From positions 248,001 through 312,000 of the forward strand of contig NZ_AUMC01000010.1 in NCBI RefSeq assembly GCF_000443995.1: a DNA stretch of 64,000 nt, read 5' to 3'. The DNA comes from Bacteriovorax sp. BAL6_X. GTDB taxonomy: Bacteria > Bdellovibrionota > Bacteriovoracia > Bacteriovoracales > Bacteriovoracaceae. How positions within the stretch are numbered: position 1 is the stretch's first letter; each line of letters begins with the position of its first letter. Shown piece by piece: positions 25,995 through 35,827 of this stretch. A program made the translations under genes and the position numbers. Below the pieces are notes generated by a model. That model saw only the letters and a list, made by a program, of their open reading frames with translations, was not told where the DNA came from and searched no databases.

Positions 25995-27827
25995 CTACTC
26001 ACCCTTAAACAAGCTTAAAAGGTAAGTGTTAATGTCACCAACATCAAGTGTGGCATCATCATTTGAAGATTCAGAATAGTCCATACCTGTTGATGCAAAT
26101 TTCTCATTTAGCTCATCAGCAGAGTAGCCGATTGATCCTAGGTCAACTCCCATCTCTTGATACTTTTCACGATTTTCTTCTGATAGGATTGAATTTTTCA
26201 TTTCCATAGCAAGTGCACGAGTATTTCGTTGCGTGTCTTCATTTTCATCACCACTACGGATTTCAAGGTATGAAGAAACAATATTGTTGAAGTGAACGAG
26301 CTTTGAGAAGTTCTCCGCTCTCTTTTGAGTTTTTTCAGCAAGTGCCGCTATTGTATCTAGGTCTTCGATTTCGCTAAATTCATCACCCTTAGTTGTATGC
26401 TTCTTTATTTCATCACTTAGTGATTGAAGGATAGCATCTTTTTTAGCTTCGTAGCGTTTGGCGATTTGGTCTTTTACACCTTGGACTGTAGCAAGGTTCT
26501 TTGCTTCATCCTCTGTGTATCCTTCTTCTATTAATAGCTTTGCAACTTCTTCCGGGTTGTCTTCGATATCCTTTAGTTTTTGTAGTGTAACTTCTTCTTG
26601 AACTTTGAGTTCTCCAAGCAAGGAGTATTGTTCTTCTCTATTTGATGATAAGAACTTCTGACAAGCTTCGCTATCAACAATTTTACCATCTTTGTAACAC
26701 TCTTCCATTGCTGCGATTTCTTCCTTTTGACCTTTGGCCATCGCTTCCATTGCATCCCCAGAAGAGATTGTTGTGAGAGCATCAATACTCTCGTCAGGAT
26801 TTTCTCTAGAGTCGTACATTTTTATATTTGATAAGCTATCGGCTCCTTGAAATTTTTCAAACTTTTTCGCAATTCCATCAGTTGTCGTAATGCTCTGTCT
26901 TGCTAACTCAATATATTGAATAACATTACACGCTCTAGGGTAGGAGTAGCGAACGAGGGCATCACATCGATCAACCTTTTCATCACTATCTTTACCTGCA
27001 ACATGTTTGGCACATTCGTTAACGATATCTGCGCGTACGACTTTACGGCCACCTTGAGCATTATTTGGGTCGGGACTAAAGACTTTGAATTCTCCGCCGG
27101 CCGCACCTGCGTAGCAGACGGCATTTATATTACCAATACAAGCTTCCCAATTACTGGCCGATTTAAGAACTTGTTTTTGCTCACCTGTATTAGGGTCAGT
27201 TTTAACAACAGTTTGATTAAGGCCTACTAGGTTTTCATTTTTAATCTTTTCTCTTTCTGTCTCATCTTCAGAGATAAGAGGGTAGCCGTAGTTCTTCGAT
27301 TCAATACAGTAGCTTGTTGCTGCTGAGATAATATTCTTACCTAATTGTGTTTTGTATAATTCAAAGAAAGTTTTTTGGCCGGCAATCTTATCAAACTTAC
27401 CTTTTGTACTATCAAATTCTCCGTAGAGGGCCTTTTCAAGTTTTTCGATAAGAAATTGTTTTAATGTTTCAAGGCCCTTAGATGTTCCTTTCGTTGTATC
27501 CATTGTTGTACGATAACGTCCTGATCCATCTTTACCACTTTGCTTTTCAACTAATTTATTAATCTGTTTAAGGGTTCCTTCATCTGCTTGAATTTTACTC
27601 CATAGGCAGTTTCCAACTTCAATTCCGTTGAATGAACTTCTTTGTGCTTCTTGTTTGTAGCATTCAGAGTACATGTCTTGTACGCCTGGTACGCTCATAG
27701 CACTTTCAAACATTGGGTTTTGACTTGTTAGAATTTGTAGGTAGCGTGCCTCTGCGTTGTCGTTGCTATTTTTGGCAACGGCACTAAGGCTTAAGCTAGT
27801 AAGAATAAATAGGGTTTTTAACCTCAT
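25995..27827 (-). CDS. Large exported protein of unknown function
   Basis: About 610 residues with a signal peptide (MRLKTLFILTSLSLSAVAKN) and a mostly helical mature part. It has several cysteines in the first half and long charged helices (about 385-480) that may form coiled coils. No family was recognised. Two ATGs (27833, 27827) are possible; the second is preferred because a perfect TATAAT on the minus strand ends 6 bases before it, which would give a leaderless message, and no ribosome site is seen. Periplasmic or secreted location is predicted. Confidence 0.72.
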   Translation of the reverse strand: MRLKTLFILTSLSLSAVAKNSNDNAEARYLQILTSQNPMFESAMSVPGVQDMYSECYKQEAQRSSFNGIEVGNCLWSKIQADEGTLKQINKLVEKQSGKDGSGRYRTTMDTTKGTSKGLETLKQFLIEKLEKALYGEFDSTKGKFDKIAGQKTFFELYKTQLGKNIISAATSYCIESKNYGYPLISEDETEREKIKNENLVGLNQTVVKTDPNTGEQKQVLKSASNWEACIGNINAVCYAGAAGGEFKVFSPDPNNAQGGRKVVRADIVNECAKHVAGKDSDEKVDRCDALVRYSYPRACNVIQYIELARQSITTTDGIAKKFEKFQGADSLSNIKMYDSRENPDESIDALTTISSGDAMEAMAKGQKEEIAAMEECYKDGKIVDSEACQKFLSSNREEQYSLLGELKVQEEVTLQKLKDIEDNPEEVAKLLIEEGYTEDEAKNLATVQGVKDQIAKRYEAKKDAILQSLSDEIKKHTTKGDEFSEIEDLDTIAALAEKTQKRAENFSKLVHFNNIVSSYLEIRSGDENEDTQRNTRALAMEMKNSILSEENREKYQEMGVDLGSIGYSADELNEKFASTGMDYSESSNDDATLDVGDINTYLLSLFKGE

Positions 27828-27949
27828 AACCATATTATACTAGTCGGTTATTTAGGCAGAAAACTTTAATTCAATTTGATTTAATTTAATGTGATTTTAG
27901 TAATTTAGGACGGATTGAAAAAGGAGAGCGTTGCAAAGAAATTGAGGAC

Positions 27950-28180
27950 TTATCCGTCCTCTCCAATTGCTTCAACTGGGCATGCCTCAAGAGCTGACAT
28001 ACATTCTTCAAGTTCTGCGTCGTTTGAAGGTTGAAGTTTTACGAAGGCGTGTCCTTCATCATCATTCATTTCAAAGAAGCGAGGGGCCTCCATCACGCAA
28101 GCATCACAGGCGATGCATTGGTCATCAACATAGAATTTTCCATCTACATTTTGATCAAATTTTGCGCTTTTGTCGGCCAT
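27950..28180 (-). CDS. [4Fe-4S] ferredoxin
   Basis: Small 76-residue acidic electron carrier. Cys22, Cys25 and Cys28 (CIACDAC) with Cys67 in ACPVEAI provide ligands for one cluster. The second half lacks the second CxxCxxC of 2[4Fe-4S] types, as in the Fer4_13/15-type ferredoxins. It is a short gene downstream of the PpiD-like gene, separated by 24 bases, and could share its transcript. Redox partner unknown. Confidence 0.88.
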   Translation of the reverse strand: MADKSAKFDQNVDGKFYVDDQCIACDACVMEAPRFFEMNDDEGHAFVKLQPSNDAELEECMSALEACPVEAIGEDG

Positions 28181-28204
28181 CTCACTTCTCCAAATTATTT
28201 ATAA

Positions 28205-29668
28205 TTACTGTGGTAATTGTGCGTATTTATTTTGCTTGAAAGTATATTCTTTACCTAACTTATCTAGCAGAGTTTTTAGAGTTTGTTGAGCACTAATATT
28301 AGTAAGTGCGTTTACGTCATAACCCTTTGAATCTGTTGACTTAGCCGGAGTCGTTGCAACAATTGTTGTTTGTGTAGCATCCTCAAAAGTAAATAGACCT
28401 GAGTCTTTTGTGAATACTTCAGCAACTTGTTTTTCATCAAGTTCACCTGTTGGCCCAGCACCTTCAAGTTTATTGATATTGATCTCTTTGATACCAAGTC
28501 CGTATTTTTTTTCAAGTGACTTAAGTGCCTTAGAGTTTGAAGCAGCTTTTTGTACTTCTGTGATTGCTTTCTTCATTAGAGGAGTAACATCTTTTTCTTT
28601 TTGTAGAATTTCTTTTGCGATATCTCTTTGGTGATCTGCAAGTTTTGCTGTAACAGCTTCTTTGCGATCTTCAGCGTAGATAATGTGATAGCCGTAAGAA
28701 GTCTTAACTGGCTGTGAAATTTCACCTTTTTTAAGTGTGAAAGCTGCTTTTTCAAATTCTGGAACCATTTGACCACGCTTTACCCAATTAAGGTCTCCAC
28801 CGTTTGTCTTTCCTTGTGGCTCTTGCGTGTATTTCTTTGCAAGTGCTACGAAGTTCTTCTTGTTAACTTCTTTTCTAATTTTATTTGCTTCTTTAAGAGC
28901 ATCAGCTTCGTTACCATTTTCAAAAGTAAGTAGGATATGTCTTGTTTTTACTTCTTCTTGTTGGCTTAGTAGGGGAAGTTTGTCTTTAAAAAGAGATTCA
29001 ACTTTTGCCTTATTAGCTTCTTCTTTTAAGAACTCAGTGATGTCAGAAGATGAAATTGTTACAAGTTTTCTAACGTTTGCATTCTTGATTGTGATAATCT
29101 TTGCATTTCTTTTTTCATTATATAATTTGTTCAGTTCTTCAGTTAGTGCCTTTGAAACAGGTACATGTTGAACAATATTTTGAAGTTTTTGTTGTGCAAT
29201 TCTTTCTTTTGTTTCTTCTTCATAATTTTCTGGAGTGAACTTATTGTATGAAAGAAGAGTCTTATACTTATTGATGTCGAATTGCTTATTTGTTTGAAAG
29301 TATGAAGTATTTTTAATGTCGTTAACTACTTCATCCTTTGAAACAAGAATACCAAGGTCTTCAGCAAGGACGACTCTTAGTTTTTGGAATACTAAATTTC
29401 TGATCGCGTTGTCATAAACTTTATACTGGCTCATTTGTTGAGAAGTAAGAGGTTGTCCTCCACCGATAAACTTAGAGTAAAAATCCGACTGTCTTTGAAC
29501 TTCCATGTTGAAGTCACGAACTTTGATATCATGACCAGCAACACTACCAATTGAGTCTGGTGTACCAGTGTTAAAGAAAGGGCCTGAAACCATAAATGAA
29601 ACAACGATAATTCCGATAAAAAGAGTCAGGAATATCTGCGATGATTTTTTCTGAAAATTAGATGACAT
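28205..29668 (-). CDS. PpiD/SurA-like peptidyl-prolyl isomerase, membrane-anchored
   Basis: Periplasmic folding factor. One N-terminal membrane helix (about residues 10-32), a SurA-type N-domain, a parvulin domain (about 250-345, KTRHILLTF ... GGDLNWVKRGQMVPEFEKA ... SYGYHII) and a C-terminal helical part make 487 residues, the PpiD layout. The ATG at 29668 is chosen with GGAG 8 bases upstream; the frame is open to 29707 without ribosome site. Divergent from mreC. Confidence 0.87.
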   Translation of the reverse strand: MSSNFQKKSSQIFLTLFIGIIVVSFMVSGPFFNTGTPDSIGSVAGHDIKVRDFNMEVQRQSDFYSKFIGGGQPLTSQQMSQYKVYDNAIRNLVFQKLRVVLAEDLGILVSKDEVVNDIKNTSYFQTNKQFDINKYKTLLSYNKFTPENYEEETKERIAQQKLQNIVQHVPVSKALTEELNKLYNEKRNAKIITIKNANVRKLVTISSSDITEFLKEEANKAKVESLFKDKLPLLSQQEEVKTRHILLTFENGNEADALKEANKIRKEVNKKNFVALAKKYTQEPQGKTNGGDLNWVKRGQMVPEFEKAAFTLKKGEISQPVKTSYGYHIIYAEDRKEAVTAKLADHQRDIAKEILQKEKDVTPLMKKAITEVQKAASNSKALKSLEKKYGLGIKEININKLEGAGPTGELDEKQVAEVFTKDSGLFTFEDATQTTIVATTPAKSTDSKGYDVNALTNISAQQTLKTLLDKLGKEYTFKQNKYAQLPQ

Positions 29669-29797
29669 TTTACCACTCCATGTAATTTTAATTTTCGTTA
29701 TTATCACTTAAATATGCTACTCCGTAAAGAATATTGGCAGTTTAAATAATCCTGTGTACTCTTTTAATATAAAATAAAAAAGCAACTTAGGATTAGA

Positions 29798-30688
29798 ATG
29801 AAGCTAATTGCATCGGAAGGATCTCGAACCAAATTAATCATTAACCTAGTTGTCCTATCACTTGCATTTTACGGCGTGTCAAAACGTAAGGCCCCTTATA
29901 AAGAAGCCTCTATTTTTGAAAATGTTATGATGGACACCTTGGCCCCTCTACAAAGAGGTATTTCAAATGCATACAAGAATGTAGCGTCATTCTTTGAAGA
30001 CTATATGCTTAATGTTAATGCGTCGAAAGAAAATGTATCTCTTAAAGAACAAATTGGTTCTCTAAAGCAAGAAGTCTTTGCGTTAAAGCAGTTAGAGCAA
30101 GAAAACCAACGTCTGCGTCAAATCTTAAATTTTGGTAAAAAAATTAAACATGAAATGATTTCTGCCCAAGTTGTTGCGTGGGACTCTTCAAGTGACTTCA
30201 GAGTCATTCGTATCGATAAAGGTTTTAAAGATGGGATCAAGCTACAATCAACAGTTGTTACTTCTGATGGGATTGTTGGTTACGTTTATCGTCTGACAGA
30301 TCATTTTGCGGATATTTTAACTATTCTTGATCCAAGTAATCGTGTTGATGTAATTGTTAATCGTACTCGCTCGTACGGGATCCTAGAAGGTTACTCTGGT
30401 TGGCGTACTGTGATGAAATATGTTGTTCGTACAGACCCTGTTCGTCTAAATGATTTAATTATTACTTCGGGTCTTGGAAATATTTATCCTCGCGGAATTC
30501 CGGTAGGAATTATTACAAAGATTGAAAGAGAGAGTTATGGAATTACTCAACACCTTGAAGTAACTCCAACAGTCGACTTTTCAAAACTAGAAGAAGTTGC
30601 TGTTCTTGTTCCTTCTGAGGATCAAGATAAGAAGCGAGTGGAGTGGGAAGCTCTAGAGAATAATGCCCAACAAGGAGATGGGAGATGA
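29798..30688 (+). CDS. mreC: Rod-shape protein MreC
   Basis: Periplasmic scaffold of the elongasome. It has one N-terminal membrane helix, a coiled coil (about 70-112, LKEQIGSLKQEVFALKQLEQ) and the beta-barrel-like domain with VVTSDGIVGYV and GLGNIYPRGIPVGII. The 296-residue size is normal. AGGA precedes the ATG. It heads mreC-mreD-mrdA-rodA; mreB is not in this window and must lie elsewhere. Confidence 0.95.
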   Translation: MKLIASEGSRTKLIINLVVLSLAFYGVSKRKAPYKEASIFENVMMDTLAPLQRGISNAYKNVASFFEDYMLNVNASKENVSLKEQIGSLKQEVFALKQLEQENQRLRQILNFGKKIKHEMISAQVVAWDSSSDFRVIRIDKGFKDGIKLQSTVVTSDGIVGYVYRLTDHFADILTILDPSNRVDVIVNRTRSYGILEGYSGWRTVMKYVVRTDPVRLNDLIITSGLGNIYPRGIPVGIITKIERESYGITQHLEVTPTVDFSKLEEVAVLVPSEDQDKKRVEWEALENNAQQGDGR

Positions 30689-31215
30689 TTAAGTCTTCAG
30701 ATATCCCAATTCGATTACTAATTACTGTATTAATCCTAATTGTTTTAGAAGTACTGGCCAGTGCGTTCTTACCACTGTTTGGACTTAATAAATATATGAT
30801 TCCATTTAATGTGCTTCTAGTTTTGTATATTGGATTTAAATTAGAAACTCCATACCTTGCAATTATTATCTTAATTCTTCAGTTAACACACTCCTTATTC
30901 TCTATTGAAGGTTGGGAGTATGGGACAATTTCAGGAATTCTAATTTGTATTGTTATAGGCTATCTAAGAGACCTTTTACATTTTACAAGTAGCTTTATTA
31001 CAATGCTTACAGTTTTCCTCTTCCAGGTACTTTGGTTTTTAATTAGCTCATCATTACTTTATTTAAAGTTTGATAGTTTTGATTATATTGTACAGAAATT
31101 TTGGCGCTTTATTCCTGAGAGTATTATTTTATCTTTACTAGCTCCAATTTTCTTCTCATTACTTGATAAGGTTTGGAGAACGAAGAGCGAAGGCCTTATG
31201 GGGAATAACGTCTAA
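30685..31215 (+). CDS. mreD: Rod-shape protein MreD
   Basis: Integral membrane protein of 176 residues with about five helices, overlapping the mreC end by four bases and the mrdA start by one. Sequence is poorly conserved in this family; the call rests on size, hydrophobic pattern and position between mreC and mrdA. Confidence 0.85.
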   Translation: MIKSSDIPIRLLITVLILIVLEVLASAFLPLFGLNKYMIPFNVLLVLYIGFKLETPYLAIIILILQLTHSLFSIEGWEYGTISGILICIVIGYLRDLLHFTSSFITMLTVFLFQVLWFLISSSLLYLKFDSFDYIVQKFWRFIPESIILSLLAPIFFSLLDKVWRTKSEGLMGNNV

Positions 31216-33230
31216 TGTTTGCTGAAGAAGAAGTAGTTCGGTCCCATAAAACTAGGGCCGACATTCTATTTACATTAATAACACTTGCATTCGCGGTTAT
31301 TTTAATACGTTTATGGTACTTGCAGATATACCAAGGTGATCTTCTTTATCAATATTCAATTCAAAATCGACTAAGGAAAGAAACAGTTAAGGCCCCGAGG
31401 GGAATGATCTTTTCTCGAAATAACCAACTTATGGTTGATAACGTTCCTCGCTTCGACTTAGTTATTATTCCACAATATCTCGATAATAGAAAAGAGACGA
31501 TTAAAAAGCTTTCTAGGATTCTTGATATGAATGAGAAAGAGATTTACTCGACATTAAAAAAATATCGTGGACAAGCACGCTATCGCCCTGTTCGTATTAA
31601 GAAAAATATTTCTAATAAAGAAGTTGCAATTATTGAGACTGAGAACGAAAAGCTTCCAGGTGTTCAGGTTGAAACATTTATTTCACGTGAGTATCGAGAT
31701 AAGGAAGTTGGCTCTCACTTGCTAGGGTATATTGGTGAGATTTCTCAAAATCAACTTCCGCGTTATCGCAAAAGAGACAATATCGATTATAAGCTTGGAG
31801 ACTTTATCGGACAAGCTGGTATTGAGGAAAGGTTTGATCGTGATCTTCGTGGAGAAGATGGTTATCAAATTATGGAAGTTGATGCCAGAGGACGTATGCG
31901 TCGCTCGATTGGAACGAGTAATATTCTTGCCGGAATCGAAAATAAAAAGGCGACACCTGGAAATAACCTAAGGCTAACTATTGATCGAGATATGCAAAAG
32001 ACAGCCTATAAGTCATTAGAGGGGAAAGTAGGTGGAGTTGTTGCCGTAGACGTTAGAAATGGTGAAGTTCTTACGATGGTCTCTCGTCCTTCTTTTGATC
32101 CTGGCCAATTCTCGAAAGGACTAACTTCGGAGTATTGGAATTCTCTAATTAACAACCCTGATCGTCCTCTTCGAGATCGTACTATTCAAGATCACTATGC
32201 ACCAGGTTCTACATTCAAAGTTTTTACGGCCATTGCTGCTATTGAAGAAGGCATTATTAAAGCTAAAGATGAAGTTATGTGTGGTCCTCGCTTTCGTCTT
32301 GGCCGTCGAACATATAATGACTGGAAAAGATCAGGCCACGGAATTACTGACTTATATAAATCATTAAGAAGATCAGTAGACGTTTATTATTACAAGATTG
32401 CAGTTGAGCTTGATATTGATATTCTTGCAAAATATTCGAGAATGTTTGGCCTTGGTGAAAAAACTGGAATTGCACTGCCACGAGAAACAACGGGGCTAAT
32501 TCCAACTCGTGAATGGAAAGAAAAACGCTTCGGAGAGAAGTGGCAAGATGGTGAAACGGTAAGTTGTGTTATCGGGCAGTCATATATGCTAACGACACCT
32601 CTTCAATTAGCTGTTTCATATGCGGCCATTGCTAACGGTGGAAAAGTTTATAAACCGCAAATTGTTAGAGAAGTTTTTAATAATAAAGGTGATATTATTA
32701 AAAGCTTTAAAGAAGACCTAGTTCAAACGGCCAAAGTAAGTGAACAAACTTTAATTGATGTAAGGCAAGGCCTTTATGAAGTTGCAAACCATCCTAGAGG
32801 TACAGGTTGGTGGGTAAGAGGTACTGGTGTTAAGATGGCCGGTAAGTCAGGAACCTCACAAGTTATTTCAATGAGTACAACTGAGCTTTTCTCTCGTTGT
32901 GCTGATAAGCCATATAACCAAAGACACCACGGTTTATTTGTAGCTTTCGCTCCTTATGAGAATCCACGTGTTGCAGTTGCCGCTGTCGTAGAGCATGGCT
33001 GTTCTGGTTCTGGCGCGGCGGGCCCAATTGTTCGAGATGTTCTTACAACATATATGAAAAAGTATATGCCTGATCTTCATAAGATTTACGCTAAGGAAGA
33101 TCGAAAGATAATGTCTGATTTCTTTGCTGAAAGAAGAAAGAAAAGACAGGAAGCTGAAAGGCTAAAAGCTGAGAAAGAAAAAAAGAAGGAAGAGTCTGAC
33201 GGAGATGATGAAGGTCAAACGGAAGATTAA
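31215..33230 (+). CDS. mrdA: Penicillin-binding protein 2 (elongation transpeptidase)
   Basis: Crosslinks peptidoglycan during side-wall growth. After one membrane helix (about 17-37) and the dimerisation domain, the transpeptidase domain shows catalytic Ser332 in PGSTFK, SVD as the SxD/N motif, and Lys544 in GKSGTS. The 671 residues end in a long charged tail rich in Lys/Glu/Arg (last 50 residues), longer than in E. coli PBP2. Start overlaps the mreD stop (TAATG). Confidence 0.95.
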   Translation: MFAEEEVVRSHKTRADILFTLITLAFAVILIRLWYLQIYQGDLLYQYSIQNRLRKETVKAPRGMIFSRNNQLMVDNVPRFDLVIIPQYLDNRKETIKKLSRILDMNEKEIYSTLKKYRGQARYRPVRIKKNISNKEVAIIETENEKLPGVQVETFISREYRDKEVGSHLLGYIGEISQNQLPRYRKRDNIDYKLGDFIGQAGIEERFDRDLRGEDGYQIMEVDARGRMRRSIGTSNILAGIENKKATPGNNLRLTIDRDMQKTAYKSLEGKVGGVVAVDVRNGEVLTMVSRPSFDPGQFSKGLTSEYWNSLINNPDRPLRDRTIQDHYAPGSTFKVFTAIAAIEEGIIKAKDEVMCGPRFRLGRRTYNDWKRSGHGITDLYKSLRRSVDVYYYKIAVELDIDILAKYSRMFGLGEKTGIALPRETTGLIPTREWKEKRFGEKWQDGETVSCVIGQSYMLTTPLQLAVSYAAIANGGKVYKPQIVREVFNNKGDIIKSFKEDLVQTAKVSEQTLIDVRQGLYEVANHPRGTGWWVRGTGVKMAGKSGTSQVISMSTTELFSRCADKPYNQRHHGLFVAFAPYENPRVAVAAVVEHGCSGSGAAGPIVRDVLTTYMKKYMPDLHKIYAKEDRKIMSDFFAERRKKRQEAERLKAEKEKKKEESDGDDEGQTED

Positions 33231-33244
33231 AAAGCGAGAACTTA

Positions 33245-34357
33245 ATGGATTTATCTAATATTAAAGAATTTTTTAAAAGGTATGATTTCTCGTTCTTTCT
33301 TTTAAGTACGGTGATTTTTTTCTTCGGAATTCTAAATCTCTATTCGGCAACTCATGCATCAGCTTCGACTGCGCATGCTAATTTATTTAAGGTGCAGATC
33401 GGTTGGTATGCTCTTTCAATTGTTATCGCTTTTGTTATAAGCTTTATTAACCCTCAAAATCTCTATCGCTTTGCTTGGCCTATTTATTTGTTCAATATTA
33501 TTCTACTTATCTTAGTAATTGTTCTTGGTCACAAAGGTATGGGTGCAAGACGTTGGTTAATGATTGGGCCTATTAGGTTTCAACCTTCAGAACTAATGAA
33601 GATATCTGTAATCTTCGTCTTAGCAAGGTACTTTAGAAATTATGCTCCTGATAACGAATTAGGTCTGAAGGATTTAATTAAGCCTGCCATTCTCGCATTC
33701 ATCCCAACAATCTTAATTATTGTACAACCAGACTTAGGGACAGGACTTCTTATTCTTTTGATTTTCTTTACAATGGTATTTTTTAGAAAACTAAAGTGGA
33801 AGACACTTCTTATTCTCGCTCTTGCTGGCCTTGTTAGTGGGGGAGTGATGTATCAGTTTGGTCTAAAGGAATATCAACGAAATCGTATTAGAACATTTAT
33901 TAATCCGACTGCTGATGCAAAGGGGACGGGGTACAATGCCATCCAATCAAAAATTGCGATAGGTTCAGGAAAGATATTTGGTAAAGGTTTAAGAAAGTCG
34001 TCTCAGGCTTCTCTTAATTATCTTCCAGAGAATCACACAGACTTTGTTTTCTCAATTTACAATGAAGAACATGGATTCTTTGGAGCAATCCTTCTCATTG
34101 GACTCTATCTCTTTTTATTCTTTCGATTTGTCTGGCTATCCGTGAACGTCAGCCGAATATTTGAGTCCGTCACGATTATTGGAGTTATGAGTATCTTCTT
34201 CTGGCATACCTTTATCAACATGGGGATGGTTATGGGTCTACTTCCGGTAGTAGGGTTACCTCTTCCTTTAATGTCATATGGAGGTTCCTCTCTTTTAACC
34301 TTTGGGGTTTGTATAGGGGTCGCGACTTCAATTTCAAATACGAGACGCTTCTTTTAA
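33245..34357 (+). CDS. rodA: RodA peptidoglycan polymerase (SEDS family)
   Basis: Polymerises glycan strands together with PBP2. The 370-residue protein has about ten helices with SEDS motifs GARRWLMIGPIRFQPSELMK, QPDLGTGLL, LPENHTDFVFSI and GLPLPLMSYGGSS. It follows mrdA after 14 bases, completing the rod-shape operon. Confidence 0.96.
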   Translation: MDLSNIKEFFKRYDFSFFLLSTVIFFFGILNLYSATHASASTAHANLFKVQIGWYALSIVIAFVISFINPQNLYRFAWPIYLFNIILLILVIVLGHKGMGARRWLMIGPIRFQPSELMKISVIFVLARYFRNYAPDNELGLKDLIKPAILAFIPTILIIVQPDLGTGLLILLIFFTMVFFRKLKWKTLLILALAGLVSGGVMYQFGLKEYQRNRIRTFINPTADAKGTGYNAIQSKIAIGSGKIFGKGLRKSSQASLNYLPENHTDFVFSIYNEEHGFFGAILLIGLYLFLFFRFVWLSVNVSRIFESVTIIGVMSIFFWHTFINMGMVMGLLPVVGLPLPLMSYGGSSLLTFGVCIGVATSISNTRRFF

Positions 34358-34421
34358 ATAAGGTGATTTTTGGCATCGATAATGCATCTCTATAGGTAAT
34401 ACACCTTAATATGGAGCATAT

Positions 34422-34682
34422 ATGCCAAGAAAGATGATTAAACTTTTAACACTTGTCCTATTACTATCCGCACCGCAGGCTTTTGGGAGTGAATTCGAGC
34501 TATTCGATCGTCTTAAGGAAGATATGTGGAATCTTGGGCTAGATTTTGAATATGTGCACACTGCTGACTTAAAATTACCTAATACTGACGCCATTCACGA
34601 AGGTGGAGAGATGGAACAGGGACAGTTACTCGTAAAATCAGTGCCTTATGAATTGATTCATCGTTTTGAGCGCTCATTTTAG
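34422..34682 (+). CDS. Small exported protein of unknown function
   Basis: 86 residues, with a signal peptide ending about residue 23 (LLLSAPQAFGS) and a short mature part without cysteines. GGAG lies 7 bases before the ATG, supporting a real gene. No family recognised. It is a single gene between rodA and the MarR-like regulator. Confidence 0.65.
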   Translation: MPRKMIKLLTLVLLLSAPQAFGSEFELFDRLKEDMWNLGLDFEYVHTADLKLPNTDAIHEGGEMEQGQLLVKSVPYELIHRFERSF

Positions 34683-34759
34683 AATTTGATTTAAATAGTA
34701 CTAATATTTGACTATGTCTTTTTACTCTCGCTACAATATTCGTGTTAGTGAGGTATGCA

Positions 34760-35245
34760 ATGAAGAACGTATCTGCAATTGGAAGTTTACTGAAGAAGAT
34801 CTATCGTATCTACAGTAATCATATTCTTAGTTATCTACAAGAGAAAGGCTTTACAGACTTAAGGCCGAGCTTTCTTGAAATTCTTATTTATATTTGTGAA
34901 AACGAAGGCCCAACAATCAAGGAGATTGGTTCTGCTTGTGGCCTAAAGAAGCAAACAATGACGAGTCACTTAAATGAATTACAAAAACGTGGCTATATCA
35001 TTCGTAAATCTTCTGAAGTAGATAAGCGTGAACAACGCGTTTATTTAACAGAATATGGTGAGAAGTTTAAGTTTTCTCTCTTTGATGTTCTTGAGTTAAT
35101 TGAAGGAAATTATTCGAGAAGAATTGGAGAGGTTGAGCTTGAAAGAATTCAATCAACTCTAGAAAATATGCATAACAAATTAAGTAATGTTGAAAGGCAT
35201 ACATTAGAGTCGAGGATTCAACTCAACCTATCACTCGACTTTTAA
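34760..35245 (+). CDS. MarR-family transcriptional regulator
   Basis: Winged-helix DNA-binding protein of about 161 residues. The recognition region IKEIGSACGLKKQTMTSHLN and the wing GYIIRKSSEVDKREQRVYLT (DxR motif) match MarR. The ATG at 34760 is preferred over a GTG at 34742, because GAGG lies 7 bases before it. Targets are unknown; nothing in its upstream region shows an evident palindrome operator. Confidence 0.88.
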   Translation: MKNVSAIGSLLKKIYRIYSNHILSYLQEKGFTDLRPSFLEILIYICENEGPTIKEIGSACGLKKQTMTSHLNELQKRGYIIRKSSEVDKREQRVYLTEYGEKFKFSLFDVLELIEGNYSRRIGEVELERIQSTLENMHNKLSNVERHTLESRIQLNLSLDF

Positions 35246-35253
35246 CAAATAGC

Positions 35254-35760
35254 TTAAGCTACTTTTACGACAACCGAACCTTGTGTTGCAGGCCAAAATT
35301 TGTAGCCACCTGATACGTTATTCACGTTAAAGAAACCTTTCTTTACCAGCTTTTCACACGCTTGAATTGACTTTAGCCCATCTTCGCTGATAACTAAGAT
35401 TGGTGTTGTCTTATTTGTGATCTCAACATAGCGATGGTCGAGATCTTCATAAGGAATATGGATTGCACCCTCTAGTTTAACAGGCCTCTCATAATCTTTT
35501 GGAGTGATATCTAAAATAATATAATCCATATCCTTATCTTCGTAGACATCAAATGCCTTGCGTGGGGATAGATCATTATATGGAAGACCCATTAGAATCA
35601 TATTATCATCAATGAATTCACCATTCTTTACGCGAATTAAATGATTTCTTTGAAGTGAAACGGAGAAGTCGACTTTTTCGTCAATTTTTGAAAGGTTGCG
35701 CTCAATATTAGTTAGTCTAGTATTGATAAAATCAAGCATTTGAAAATATTTTAAATCCAC
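35254..35760 (-). CDS. Rhodanese-like protein without the catalytic cysteine
   Basis: Rhodanese domain at about residues 60-165 (DYIILDITPKDYE, GAIHIPYEDL, GFFNVNNVSGGYKFWP). The active-site position, normally Cys in YCxxGxR, is Ser125 (VISEDGLKS), so sulfur transfer is unlikely and a binding or sensing role is more probable. About 50 N-terminal residues form a helical lead. GAGGA lies 6-7 bases before the ATG. Convergent with the MarR gene, 8 bases apart. Confidence 0.82.
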   Translation of the reverse strand: MDLKYFQMLDFINTRLTNIERNLSKIDEKVDFSVSLQRNHLIRVKNGEFIDDNMILMGLPYNDLSPRKAFDVYEDKDMDYIILDITPKDYERPVKLEGAIHIPYEDLDHRYVEITNKTTPILVISEDGLKSIQACEKLVKKGFFNVNNVSGGYKFWPATQGSVVVKVA

Positions 35761-35827
35761 GAAATTCCTCCTCGTTCAAACTCCATATCGGCAAAACAAT
35801 AGGATGAATGAGGAGTGGTGCTTCCAA

